DNA from: Phragmitibacter flavus
GTDB lineage: Bacteria > Verrucomicrobiota > Verrucomicrobiia > Verrucomicrobiales > Verrucomicrobiaceae
Length of the DNA stretch: 64,000 bases
NCBI RefSeq assembly: GCF_005780165.1
Contig: NZ_VAUV01000001.1
Span: forward strand, 415,177 to 479,176
Direction: 5' to 3'
Shown piece after piece: positions 32,280 through 41,904 of the stretch. The number at the start of each line of letters is the position of its first letter. Position 1 is the first letter of the stretch. The translations under genes were made by a program, and so were the position numbers. The notes below the pieces were generated by a model. The model was not told the DNA's origin, made no database searches, and worked only from the letters and a program-made list of their open reading frames with translations.

Positions 32280-33467
32280 TTACTTGTTGGCGAGGATCAA
32301 CGCGCTCGCAGTGAAGCCGTGGAGATAGGCTTTGTCGCCGACGGTGCCGATTTCGCCGTTGCAGAAGAAGCCGGCGAGAGGGGTGGTGCCGAAGGTGGCG
32401 GCGAATTGGGAGGCGTCGTGATGGGGGCGTCCGAAAAGGTGTTTGCCGCGGCCGCCGCAGGAGAAGAGGATGGCGGCGAAGGGGGGATTGGCCAGATGCT
32501 GCTGACACTTGCCGAGGGCGTAGTGAAGGTCGGCGGAAGCGGCTTCCTTGTCGCGAAGCTGAAATTGCAGGGTCTGGCCGACGCGCGGAAGGGCACCGAC
32601 GGCGATGGCGCCTTTGTCGGGATCGCCGCCGAGGATGGAGCGGACGAGGAAGTCGCCGGTATTAAAATCTTCGACGTATTCGCTCATGGCGAGGCCGATG
32701 AGGATGTTGCCCTGGGCGCGTTCGCGTTGTTGTTCGGAAAGGTTGTGGAAGGTGGATTGCAACTGCTCGTAGGCGCTTTGGGAGGCGAGCTGGTGGATAA
32801 GGTTTTCATCGGCCTTGGTGATGGTGAACGGTTCGCCGATGGGACGGCAGCCCTGGCTGACGAGTCCGCTGAACTGGATGCCGCCGCGCAGGCCGATGGC
32901 GATGGCGGAGGCGTTTTCGTGGACGCCGCCTTGGTCGAAAACAAACAATTCTTCGGCACGGTGACTGCCCCCGGCGAGACCGCCGTAGACGGGAACGGAG
33001 CCGATGGTGCGGTTCCACTGGTTCATCCATTCTTCGCCGAGCAGAACGGGATTGCCGAGGAGGACCCAGCCGTCGCAACCTTCGCGGTTCCAGCGGCGGA
33101 TTTGATCCCAGCTGGAGTCGTGATTTTCCGGCGGGAGACTGACAACATTGACCTCGGTTTGCGGGAGTCGCAGGACGAGAAGGGAAAATCCATTGGCTTC
33201 TTCGTCCTCCTGTTCGCCGTTGATCAGGCCGCTGGCAGAGCAGCCGACGACTTGGGGGCAGCGGGCGTGGATCTGGACGAGTTCGATGAGATCGGCGAGG
33301 GATTCTCGCAGGTCGCAGGAGACAAAAAGAAAGGCGATGGTGGCGTGGTCGCCGAGTTGCTGGTGGGCACGGCGGGCGGCCTCGATGGCTTTGGTTTCAT
33401 CGAAGCTGCCTGGCACCAGTTCCGAGTAAGCTGAGCCGGAGGTGGTGGATGGCGTTGCGATGTCCAT
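32280..33467 (-). CDS. FIST domain sensory protein
   Basis: 395 residues from ATG 33467. The N-terminal FIST region includes ATIAFLFVSCDLRESLADLI and VVGCSASGLINGEQED. The C-terminal FIST_C region includes IGLAMSEYVEDFNTGDFLVR, then AAILFSCGGRGKHLFG and GFFCNGEIGTVGDKAYLHGF. FIST proteins are thought to bind small ligands such as amino acids and feed into signalling. Here there is no attached kinase or cyclase. It is convergent with holA and no signalling partner is adjacent. Confidence 0.85.
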   Translation of the reverse strand: MDIATPSTTSGSAYSELVPGSFDETKAIEAARRAHQQLGDHATIAFLFVSCDLRESLADLIELVQIHARCPQVVGCSASGLINGEQEDEEANGFSLLVLRLPQTEVNVVSLPPENHDSSWDQIRRWNREGCDGWVLLGNPVLLGEEWMNQWNRTIGSVPVYGGLAGGSHRAEELFVFDQGGVHENASAIAIGLRGGIQFSGLVSQGCRPIGEPFTITKADENLIHQLASQSAYEQLQSTFHNLSEQQRERAQGNILIGLAMSEYVEDFNTGDFLVRSILGGDPDKGAIAVGALPRVGQTLQFQLRDKEAASADLHYALGKCQQHLANPPFAAILFSCGGRGKHLFGRPHHDASQFAATFGTTPLAGFFCNGEIGTVGDKAYLHGFTASALILANK

Positions 33468-33633
33468 GTTGATAAAAGGATAATGCGGGCGGGAGTTTTC
33501 GGCAACCAAAAGGGTGGGACGGGGCCTGAAATGAGGCGTGGGGCCTGCGGGGTGTTTTTTTGGTGGATGGATGGTGTTTTGTCGAAAACTTGCACGGCAA
33601 ATGGGGTAATCTGTGTTTATCTATTCGATCAGT

Positions 33634-34434
33634 ATGCCCCCGACTTGCCCCCAGAAGCTGAAATCCCCGTGCCATCATGGCAGGAAGCCTCTTTATTCAG
33701 GTCGACGCGCGCCGGGATTTTTTGTGGTCAGAGGTGCAGCTCTCGCGTTGTTGGCCGGGCTTTTGGCGAGTTGTTCCGGAACAGGATCTGGATCGGCGAC
33801 CTTTGGCCGCAGTTTCATGCTGGGCGGTTCGGGGTCGACGACAACCATCTATGGGGAGAGCAGCGGCGAGGGCATCAAAGCGATGGAAGTGGCAGAGGCG
33901 GCGAGGATTGTGGGAAGGCTGCGCCGGCTGAATGTGAGCGAACGGGAGATCATCCGACGTGTGGCGGAGGAGCGCTTCAATTTTTTGGTGGCACTGGAGC
34001 GCGAGGCGTTGCGAACCAAGTATGAAATCCGCAAGGCGGAGGTGCGCCGGGGGGCACTTGCCAGGGTTTCGAAGGTGCAATCCGGTGTTCGGCAGGGGAA
34101 GATGGCTGCGTCCGTGGCGAGGGCGGAACAGCAAAAAATTGCTCGTGAGGAGCAGCAGTTGCTGGGCGCGTTGGAGGTGGATTGGATGGCGGAGGCGCGG
34201 GAAATGGCGAAGCGCCGTTATGGTTCGAACTTCGGCATTGCGGTGGAGAGTGAGGCGGACAAACACGTGGTCGCAATGGCCGATGTGTATGGCGACACGC
34301 TGCGGGTGGCGATCTCGCTTTACACGGTGAACCGTCCGGTGGTGGTGGTGGATAAAGTGGAAAAAATTCAGCACAATGGCAGGGCAATTGCGGTTTTTAG
34401 CGGTCCTCCGGTAAACCTTCCATCGACACCTTGA
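33634..34434 (+). CDS. Predicted lipoprotein of unknown function
   Basis: 266 residues from ATG 33634; a GTG at 33613 is an alternative. An unusually long basic N-terminus precedes the hydrophobic stretch and lipobox LASC (Cys47), so the true start may be later. A coiled-coil-prone helical region follows (EREIIRRVAEERFNFLVALE), then a small C-terminal beta domain (YGDTLRVAISLYTVNRPVVV). No family is recognised. It lies about 80 bp upstream of the beta-barrel gene and may belong to the same envelope operon. Confidence 0.65.
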   Translation: MPPTCPQKLKSPCHHGRKPLYSGRRAPGFFVVRGAALALLAGLLASCSGTGSGSATFGRSFMLGGSGSTTTIYGESSGEGIKAMEVAEAARIVGRLRRLNVSEREIIRRVAEERFNFLVALEREALRTKYEIRKAEVRRGALARVSKVQSGVRQGKMAASVARAEQQKIAREEQQLLGALEVDWMAEAREMAKRRYGSNFGIAVESEADKHVVAMADVYGDTLRVAISLYTVNRPVVVVDKVEKIQHNGRAIAVFSGPPVNLPSTP

Positions 34435-34513
34435 CCTTGATTTTTACTCCTTGAACCTCCCTAGTGTTTCAATTACTCCCTTCCGGCGTCCCTGGTAACG
34501 TCGGTAAACCCCC

Positions 34514-35509
34514 ATGAAAATCATCTCACAGCACCATCGACTTGTTATGCTGCAAGCGCGGTTAGTGATCGGGCTGGTGGTGATGGCAATGGTGCTGGCG
34601 ATTTCTCACAAGGCGGGCAATGCCCAGGAGATTTCTCCGGCGTCGCGGATTTCGCAGGAGGTTTCTGCCGCACGTCTGCAATCGGTGCCTGACGCCAGGA
34701 GGTCGGTGGATGCGCGGGTGGGAAGAGGCTGGATTTCCAGTGAGACGGATATTGGCGAGCAGCAGGTGGTGGTGATCAAGGAAGATCTTGCGCAGGTGAC
34801 CATGGGTCTCAGCACGGGGATGCTTTACACTTCAAATGCGGGGCTCACGCCGGTGAATGAACAGCAGGACTGGATCTGGAACACAGGGGTGTATGCGGCG
34901 TGGACTCCGCGCATCACCAATCGTTTTTATCTCAGTTTAGGAGCAAGGCAGGATTTTTACCGGTATCAGAAGTTTGATGAAGTGCTCGATTTCGATTCGT
35001 TGAGATTCAATGCCAGCCTTTCCTATCTGGTGCCGAAGGTGGACGGTCTGCTGCTCAGCGTGACTTATGGGTTGCAACGCACGACGCCGTCGCTGAACTG
35101 GAGCGAATCTTTGTTCCGCAGTCACACCATCGTGGTGGGCGTGCAGAAAGCCTTTCGTTTTTCGCGGGGCAACCAGCTGGTGGCTTCGTATGCCTCGGAG
35201 TTTTCGATCAACACCGAACCTTCTTTGCTGACGCGCTACGAGCACGTTTTGCAACTGGCGCATCAGATCCGCTGGACGCCAAAGTTTGATACCACGCTTG
35301 CTTATCGTGGTGCTTACAATGATTACCGCGAGATTGAAGGGCTTTCTGCCTGGAATCATACCGTTGCTCTGATGGCCAATTATGCCTTTACCGACTGGCT
35401 AAGTCTCACCGCGAACATCAGCTATCTGTGGAATCAGGCGGATGATGCGAATTTCGATTACGACATGAACTCCATCGGAGCCTCCCTCAACGTCACGGCC
35501 AAATTCTGA
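34514..35509 (+). CDS. Outer-membrane beta-barrel protein
   Basis: 331 residues. The N-terminus contains a signal anchor/peptide ending near HKAGNAQE. From about residue 90 there are alternating hydrophobic beta strands rich in Tyr, Trp and Asn (for example RFYLSLGARQDFYRYQKFDE and LSLTANISYLWNQADDANFD). The chain ends in aromatic Phe, the usual C-terminal signal of barrel proteins. The spacing suggests 10-12 strands. The function is unknown. It is 22 bp upstream of the FecR-like gene, so the two are probably co-transcribed and functionally linked. Confidence 0.78.
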   Translation: MKIISQHHRLVMLQARLVIGLVVMAMVLAISHKAGNAQEISPASRISQEVSAARLQSVPDARRSVDARVGRGWISSETDIGEQQVVVIKEDLAQVTMGLSTGMLYTSNAGLTPVNEQQDWIWNTGVYAAWTPRITNRFYLSLGARQDFYRYQKFDEVLDFDSLRFNASLSYLVPKVDGLLLSVTYGLQRTTPSLNWSESLFRSHTIVVGVQKAFRFSRGNQLVASYASEFSINTEPSLLTRYEHVLQLAHQIRWTPKFDTTLAYRGAYNDYREIEGLSAWNHTVALMANYAFTDWLSLTANISYLWNQADDANFDYDMNSIGASLNVTAKF

Positions 35510-35531
35510 ATCAACAACGACCCAACCCCCA

Positions 35532-37325
35532 ATGAAAAGTTTTTCATCCTCCGTATCGCTCGGGTGCCTGCTCGGTTTGTTGAGCTGGTTTGGTGCCGGT
35601 CAGCCATTGCGAGCAGCGGATTATACCACGCCGCAGAAGTCTCAGCAGGATGTTGAGATCAGCAAAGACAGCCGCGTGAGGCTGGGTTCGGATTCCAGCA
35701 TGGCGCATACGAAGAAAAAGACTGTTCGTCTCAGAAAAGGCGCATTGCTGGTGGATGATACGGCTGGTTTTGCGGGCAGAGGCACCTTGGTGGAGACCAC
35801 GGAAGCCACGGCAAGCGTGAAGGGCGGTTCCTTTGTCGCCGAGTATCAGGAGGGGGGCTATTTAAAGATCATCGGCATCGCAGGCAAGGTGGTGGTGACT
35901 TCGAAATCGCTGTTTGCCGAGTTCATTGAACTGAATCCCGGCAAGATGCTGATCATCAGTCCGTCTGAAAAAAAATTGCCCGAGCCGGTGGACATTGATC
36001 TGCAGCGCTTTGTCACCAGTTCCAGGCTCATGGGCGGCAGTGGAGACAAGCTGGCCAATCGCGCGAAGTTGGCGAAGGCGATCGCCAAACAGGACGAGGA
36101 TGAAGTCGAAGGTCGCATCGTCAAGTCGCCGGTGGTGCTTGCGGGTCGCGGTTTGGCGGTGGGTTATGATTTTGCTTACAGCGCCGGATCTCCGGCTGCC
36201 ATTGATGCGATGGAGAGACGAGGAGACCGCACGGATTCGGGTTCGGAGATTGAACTGGTTACGGATACCGAGAATTCCGGGGCTTCACGGAAAAATCAGG
36301 GAGGTGCATCCCGGCTGTCCTCCCCAGCATTGATCGATTATGTGCTGAACAGCAGCACGGTTTACGATCCGAACATCAGCACCTTGCAGACCGCCGGGTT
36401 TCCCGAATTGGTGGAGGATGGAAGTGGCTATTACCGGGCCAACAACTTGCAGGCAGATGGGTTGGTTGATTTGAGCTCCGAAAATGGGCCGGTGCGGCTG
36501 CTAGCAGAGGGAACTTTTAAAATTGGTGTTTCGGAACCCGCCACCATTCTGCTCGGCAGTGGGAATGATCAGGTCTGGTTCAATTCGCGAGGCAGTCAAA
36601 CGGTGGTCGATACCACGTTGGATGTCGCGTCGGGGTCAGCGCATGATGTGAACTTTGAATCGCTGAACGGGAATGTGTCGGTGGATGGTTCCAGCCTGAC
36701 GGCCAATGACATTGAGTTTCTCGCGAACGGGGGATGCTTGTGGATGACCAACACGACGGTGGACGCGAAAGATGTGGCATCAGGAACGGTGGCGATGAAG
36801 GCGGGGCTGGTGGATCTCAACAATGTGCGGGTGGGACAGGGGCAGACACCGAATACGCTGAAGATCGAGGGCGGCAACACGGTCTCCATCACCAACTCCA
36901 GCGATCTTCGGGCGTTGGTGGCGATGACGGTGGACGCGCCTTGGATCACGGTGGCAAATTCGAATCTTCAGGCGGGTCCGACCGGAGATATCAACTTCAT
37001 GGCGCAGTGCGAGATTGATCTGACCAATGTGACCATGTCCGCGCAGAATGTGAATCTTGGGGTGACAGGGGCGGGTGGCCTGTTGCACATCAAGGGCTCA
37101 GCCAACCAGTTGCTCAGCCTTTATGCCAATGCGGGCACGATCCGATTTTCGAACGGTGCGGTCAGCTTGAGCGGGCAGACCATCAACCTCACCGCGCAAA
37201 CCGTGCAGATTGACAATGGCACGACGGTGACCAACTCGGCGGGAGCGGGCGGCACCAATGTGAATGCCACGAACAGGAATTTTAATACGGCTGGCTTCGG
37301 TTCATTCACCAATCCACCGCCATGA
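35532..37325 (+). CDS. Secreted FecR-domain protein with repetitive beta C-terminus
   Basis: 597 residues with a signal peptide (GCLLGLLSWFGAGQPLRA). A FecR-like domain follows: VRLRKGALLVDDTAGF, TTEATASVKGGSFVAEYQEG, KIIGIAGKVVVTS and LNPGKMLIISPS. In sensing systems this domain is periplasmic. From about residue 290 the chain becomes a repetitive Asn/Asp/Thr-rich beta region (AHDVNFESLNGNVSVDGSSL and similar), which looks like a beta-helix of an exported surface protein. With the barrel gene just upstream it may form an export or adhesion pair. No sigma/anti-sigma genes are adjacent. Confidence 0.75.
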   Translation: MKSFSSSVSLGCLLGLLSWFGAGQPLRAADYTTPQKSQQDVEISKDSRVRLGSDSSMAHTKKKTVRLRKGALLVDDTAGFAGRGTLVETTEATASVKGGSFVAEYQEGGYLKIIGIAGKVVVTSKSLFAEFIELNPGKMLIISPSEKKLPEPVDIDLQRFVTSSRLMGGSGDKLANRAKLAKAIAKQDEDEVEGRIVKSPVVLAGRGLAVGYDFAYSAGSPAAIDAMERRGDRTDSGSEIELVTDTENSGASRKNQGGASRLSSPALIDYVLNSSTVYDPNISTLQTAGFPELVEDGSGYYRANNLQADGLVDLSSENGPVRLLAEGTFKIGVSEPATILLGSGNDQVWFNSRGSQTVVDTTLDVASGSAHDVNFESLNGNVSVDGSSLTANDIEFLANGGCLWMTNTTVDAKDVASGTVAMKAGLVDLNNVRVGQGQTPNTLKIEGGNTVSITNSSDLRALVAMTVDAPWITVANSNLQAGPTGDINFMAQCEIDLTNVTMSAQNVNLGVTGAGGLLHIKGSANQLLSLYANAGTIRFSNGAVSLSGQTINLTAQTVQIDNGTTVTNSAGAGGTNVNATNRNFNTAGFGSFTNPPP

Positions 37326-37326
37326 G

Positions 37327-40300
37327 TCAGGGAGCCTGCGGCATCTTGAGTTTGAGCTGATCAAGTTCACTTCCGAACCCCCGTCGGCGGTAGGCGCTTT
37401 CGTTGGATTTGCAGTTGGCCAGGGCTTTGGCGTGGCCGAGTTTGGCGGCCTGGATGACGAGGCCGATGGCGGTGGTTTCGTTCTCGTGAATGGTTTCCTG
37501 AGCGAGGGCGAAAAGGCATTCGGGATCACACTGTCGCGCTCCTTTTTCGAGAAGGGCGCGGTAGCCGGGTTGGTCTTTGGCGAGGTATTTGCAAACGGCG
37601 GCATACCATAAACCGCGGGCATCGCCGAGTTCAAAGGCTTCGAGGAATTGGATGCTGGCTTGCTGGTAGAGCTGCTGTTGTTCGGCGGGTTGTGGGGTTT
37701 GTTCGGCACGGCTGCGCTCGATCAAACCGAGGAAACCTGCCCGACGAAAGTCGTCGGCAGGGATTTGCAGGGCGAGTTCGCGGGCTCGCAGAAGCTGATG
37801 GAGGTCCTTGCTGGACTGGTGATTTTCGAGGTGTTCGAGGATTTTTTTTCCGAGTTCATCGGCTTGTGGGCGTGAGGTGCCGGATGGAATGGACAGGTAG
37901 GAGACATCGGTCGAAGTCATTAGGGTGCGTTTTTGGCGCTCTATTTTGTCGATCAGGGTGCGCGCCTCGTCGCTTTTCATGGCGGCAGCTTGTTGCAGGT
38001 AGCCGATTCGGGTGGCTTCGGGAAGGACGAAGAGATCGGTGTTCGGGGCGGTGTTGTCGGAAGCTTTCTCCGCTGTGGCCATGGCGAGCAAGGGGGTGGG
38101 TTGGTTCCAGGTTGTGGCGATCTGTGCCCAAATGAGGTGTTCGTCTTCGATGTCCTGTTGAGACTTTTTGCGCTGGGTGAGGGAGCTTTCCAGTCGCGGC
38201 CACCAGGCTTCGCGATTGAGTTCCCAAGAGTTCGGCTGGGTGGCTTGAGCGGCCATTTTTAGATAACCTTCCAGTGTAGTCTTGTGGCGGTTTTGACTGC
38301 GGTCGGCTTCCGCCTGCAACGCGGTTTGCAGGGCTTGAAGTCCGGGGATTCCAATGAGCGTGCGGTCGTCGTGGTGGAGGCTTTGCAACAATCTCAGCAG
38401 ATGGGCGGGATCAAGTTGGTCGATCTCGGTGGGCAAGGTGTTCCAAAGCTCGCGGAACATGGTTTGCATTTCAGAGCCCATGGCGCGGCCGGCGGCGGCG
38501 TTTTGTTGGGTCCATTCGAGGAAAGATTGGGTGGCGTCGTGCCAGTTGCGCTGCTGGATGTGGATGCGGATTTGCAGTCGGGCGAGCAGCAAAGAAGCAG
38601 ATTCGTGGAAGTGGGGTTCGTTGACGAATGCGCGGAGATTTTGTTCGAGCAGACCGAGGTTGAGGGTCTCGGGAGTGTGGGCCTTGGTCTGAGCTTCGAG
38701 GCCGGCGAGAGCGGCGTCGCCATCGGATTGGAGATCGACGAGGTGGCGTGCGGCGAAGGTTTTGAAATCGGCATCGTTGGTGGCCTGGAGGTAGGCGTTG
38801 GCGACTTGGTGCAACAATTGTGACCAATCGCCGCCGCTGCGGCTGAGCTGGCGTTCGCTGGCAAGGCTGTTCCAGGCTTTTTCGCCTTTGACGGAGCCCT
38901 CCAGGATGTAGCGTTCGACCACTTTGACCTGTCTGGCGACGAAAAGCGACAGCAGCACGGCGGCGGCAATCACGCCCAGCCAGGTAAGGCGGCGTCGTTT
39001 GCGCTGGGCCAGATCACGAACTTGCAGGGCCTTGAGTTCTTCGATTTTGGCATCGAGTGCCTCGGCTTCGCGTCGGCGAGATTCGCGCTGGGCGGCGGCT
39101 TCGAGTTCTTTTTCTTCGCGACGCAGGTTCTCACGGTGTTTGAACTTGAAGACTTCACTGGCGCGTCTGGCCAGTTCGTCGTCGAGATCATCGATTTGCT
39201 GACGCAGCATGGGCAACCGGCTTTCGATGAACGACTGCCAGTTGGGTTTGGTGGTTGCCTGAGGGTGATTGGCGATGTGGCGTTCGGCACGCAGGAGTTT
39301 GCGCTGGCGTTGGGCAAGCCGGAGGTGGCGTCGAACATGCTCCTGGAATATTTCCTCCATGCGGGATTCGAGCTGCAGGAGTTGGGGCGGCGCGGAGGCG
39401 ATGGCTGGCAACCGTTGGAATTCACGGCGTTCGCGTCCATAAGCGACCTTGATGAGTCCGCTGCGTCCCATCGTGGCAGTGGAAGACAGGGTGGGATGGA
39501 TGGAGTTTTGGGAGGAAATGTCGAGCTCACCCAACCCGGCGCGCAGCAGTCGGGCGAGGCGTTGGGCACGATCATGAAGGTGGGCTTCGATTTCCCCCAA
39601 GCGATCGGATGAAGTGTTTTCCTCACGCTGGACACGGCGTCGTTCGACTTCATCCAGCAATTCATCGGCGAGCTGCCATTCGAGGCGATGGATTTTCCAC
39701 TGACGATCCTGAAAACGGACCCGCAGCAGACGCATGACCAGCCGCAACTCGGTTTGGGAGGTTTGATGCTGGTTCGGGTCTTGGTCCTGGCGATGCGATT
39801 CCTGACGAAGAAAGTTTTTCTGGGCGAGGTTAAGCAGATCGGATTCGAGTTCGACATGCTCCTGCTTTTTAATTTCCAGTTCGCGGGACATCGCCTTGAG
39901 GAGGCGCTGCTCGTCAAGCTGGCGGCTGTTTTCCCGCGACCAGGTGGCGAGGCTGCTGCTGACAAGGTGGGTTGCGGGCGCAGCGGGTTCGTTTTGTAAG
40001 AGTGAGCGTCGCTGTTGTTCGAGGCGTTCAATCAATTCCCGACGGTCAAGCGGGTCGCTGACTGTTGTGGTGGCCGAGTTTGTTTCCGGGACATTAACGG
40101 TGATCGCCCGGTGGTAGGTGGAGAGGTTGCTGAGGGTGTTTTCCGCGAGGTCGGAGCGCGTTGCAGTGGCGGCATCCATGGTCAAGTCGCCTGTCCAATC
40201 GGGGGTCGCGGTGACGATGTCAGGCACGGCAACATTCTCCTGTTGCAGCAGGTTGACGACGATGGTGCGGAGGTTTTCCGTGGGCCAGTTGGGAGGATTG

Positions 40301-41814
40301 GCGGCGACGATGGCTTGCACGCAGCGGGCGGCACCGGCGTCGGCAGCGAAGGCGATGATGCGCAGGGCGATCCCGCGAAAAATGTCCATGCACGCGGCGG
40401 GATCGAGCGGGGCGCGGTTGAGGGCGGCCTGCGGGTCGAAGGGTTCGATGCGGATGAAGGGTTCGCCTTGTCGGGATTCCTCGACCATGATGCGCGTGAT
40501 GGAATCGGGCATCCAGAAGAGTTCGCGCTGGCAGGCGGCATCGTAGGCGTCGGCGATTTGGGCGAGGAGGGCGGCGGTTTCGAGAAAGGTGAGGCTGCCT
40601 TTTTGTTTGCACCAATGGAGCAAAGGTTGGGCGTGCACGCTGAGGCGCTCGAAGGCGTAAGCGCAGTGGCCTTGGATGCGGCTTTCGCCGACGATTGGCA
40701 GCAGATGGGGATGCGGCGCGGCGTGCATTTTGACGCGGGTGTCGCGCAGGGCATCGAGCACTTTTGGTTCGCCGCCCCATGGCGGATGAAGCAACACGAG
40801 GGCGACGTCTTGATCGTTGTGCAGGGCGCGGGCGATGAAGCGGCGGCCGTAGGGTTCTTCCCCTTCGGCTTCCGGGCGGATGAGTTTATACGGACTGTCG
40901 GGAAGGACGCTGCCCTGGATGGGTAGGGTGTTGGTGCGATGGATGAGGCCGAGTTTGAGGTCGACGTCATCCGCGCCGAGGGCGCTGCGGATTTCGGATT
41001 CGAGATCAGCGGCGCTGGCGTGGCGTTCGGCTTTGTTTTTTTGCAGCATCTTCCACAACACGGCCTTCAGGGCGTCGCTCATGGGCGGCAGCCTTTCGAA
41101 GGAGGGCATGTCGTGGGTTTGCGCGGTCATGATCGCCATCAAGTTGCCTTTGAAGGGCATTTCGTTGGTGAGCATGAACCACAGGGTGATGCCGAGACTG
41201 TAGATGTCGGAGCGGATGTCGAGGATGGGGCGCGCCTCGAATTGTTCGGGACTGGCGAACATGGGGGTGCCGACGAAGGCGGATTCGATGGCGCCGTTTT
41301 CGCGCTGGTCTTTGATGGCGAGGCCGAAGTCGATGAGTTTGATTCGAGCGGTGCCGTTGGATTCCTCGGTGAGCACGAGGTTGGAGGGTTTGATGTCGCG
41401 GTGAACCAGTCCCGCGCCTTCAACGGCAGAGAGGGCGCTGGCCAGTTGTCGGGCGAGGACAAAGACTTGTTGGGGCGGGAGTCGACCGGAGTGGCGGACA
41501 TGCTGTTGCATGCTGGGGCCTTCGCAGTATTCCATCGCGTAGAACGGCTGGGATTCGCTCTGGCCGAGATAATACACTTGCGGGATGCTCGGATGGCGAA
41601 GGCGGGCCATCGACTGGGCTTCTTCGAGAAACTGGCGGCGCACGGAAGGCACGGAGGCCTGGGCGATGTGCAGCGCCTTCACGACGGAGATGGAAAGGAG
41701 GTTGCGGTCGAAGGCTTTGTAAGTGACGCCCATCGCGCCGCGGCCCAGCTCCTCCGGGCTGCCGTCGGGCTTCATCAGCACTTTGAAGTGATCGAACTCG
41801 CGGACTTTGGACAT
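37327..41814 (-). CDS. Membrane Ser/Thr protein kinase with pseudokinase-like, coiled-coil and Sel1-like regions
   Basis: 1495 residues. The N-terminal kinase domain is complete: glycine loop ELGRGAMGVTYKA, Lys46 in VVKALH, HRDIKPSN (138-145), DFG (162-164) and GTPMFASPEQ. Residues of about 300-540 resemble a second, degenerate kinase-like lobe (RRFIARALHNDQDVALVLLH...). Long charged coiled coils follow, then one transmembrane helix near 943-963 (LGVIAAAVLLSLFVA). The extracytoplasmic part ends with Sel1/TPR-like units (SIQFLEAFELGDARGLWYAA...). It is a Hanks-type signalling kinase with a large sensor part. It lies 90 bp downstream of a peptide-binding protein gene. Confidence 0.88.
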   Translation of the reverse strand: MSKVREFDHFKVLMKPDGSPEELGRGAMGVTYKAFDRNLLSISVVKALHIAQASVPSVRRQFLEEAQSMARLRHPSIPQVYYLGQSESQPFYAMEYCEGPSMQQHVRHSGRLPPQQVFVLARQLASALSAVEGAGLVHRDIKPSNLVLTEESNGTARIKLIDFGLAIKDQRENGAIESAFVGTPMFASPEQFEARPILDIRSDIYSLGITLWFMLTNEMPFKGNLMAIMTAQTHDMPSFERLPPMSDALKAVLWKMLQKNKAERHASAADLESEIRSALGADDVDLKLGLIHRTNTLPIQGSVLPDSPYKLIRPEAEGEEPYGRRFIARALHNDQDVALVLLHPPWGGEPKVLDALRDTRVKMHAAPHPHLLPIVGESRIQGHCAYAFERLSVHAQPLLHWCKQKGSLTFLETAALLAQIADAYDAACQRELFWMPDSITRIMVEESRQGEPFIRIEPFDPQAALNRAPLDPAACMDIFRGIALRIIAFAADAGAARCVQAIVAANPPNWPTENLRTIVVNLLQQENVAVPDIVTATPDWTGDLTMDAATATRSDLAENTLSNLSTYHRAITVNVPETNSATTTVSDPLDRRELIERLEQQRRSLLQNEPAAPATHLVSSSLATWSRENSRQLDEQRLLKAMSRELEIKKQEHVELESDLLNLAQKNFLRQESHRQDQDPNQHQTSQTELRLVMRLLRVRFQDRQWKIHRLEWQLADELLDEVERRRVQREENTSSDRLGEIEAHLHDRAQRLARLLRAGLGELDISSQNSIHPTLSSTATMGRSGLIKVAYGRERREFQRLPAIASAPPQLLQLESRMEEIFQEHVRRHLRLAQRQRKLLRAERHIANHPQATTKPNWQSFIESRLPMLRQQIDDLDDELARRASEVFKFKHRENLRREEKELEAAAQRESRRREAEALDAKIEELKALQVRDLAQRKRRRLTWLGVIAAAVLLSLFVARQVKVVERYILEGSVKGEKAWNSLASERQLSRSGGDWSQLLHQVANAYLQATNDADFKTFAARHLVDLQSDGDAALAGLEAQTKAHTPETLNLGLLEQNLRAFVNEPHFHESASLLLARLQIRIHIQQRNWHDATQSFLEWTQQNAAAGRAMGSEMQTMFRELWNTLPTEIDQLDPAHLLRLLQSLHHDDRTLIGIPGLQALQTALQAEADRSQNRHKTTLEGYLKMAAQATQPNSWELNREAWWPRLESSLTQRKKSQQDIEDEHLIWAQIATTWNQPTPLLAMATAEKASDNTAPNTDLFVLPEATRIGYLQQAAAMKSDEARTLIDKIERQKRTLMTSTDVSYLSIPSGTSRPQADELGKKILEHLENHQSSKDLHQLLRARELALQIPADDFRRAGFLGLIERSRAEQTPQPAEQQQLYQQASIQFLEAFELGDARGLWYAAVCKYLAKDQPGYRALLEKGARQCDPECLFALAQETIHENETTAIGLVIQAAKLGHAKALANCKSNESAYRRRGFGSELDQLKLKMPQAP

Positions 41815-41904
41815 CGACAGCGTTCACCACGGCCGACGTGGCCGGTGGATGGGGGTTGGATTGGAGTGGGGGGACTATTTGCTCGAACGAATGCCAGAGT
41901 TAGT

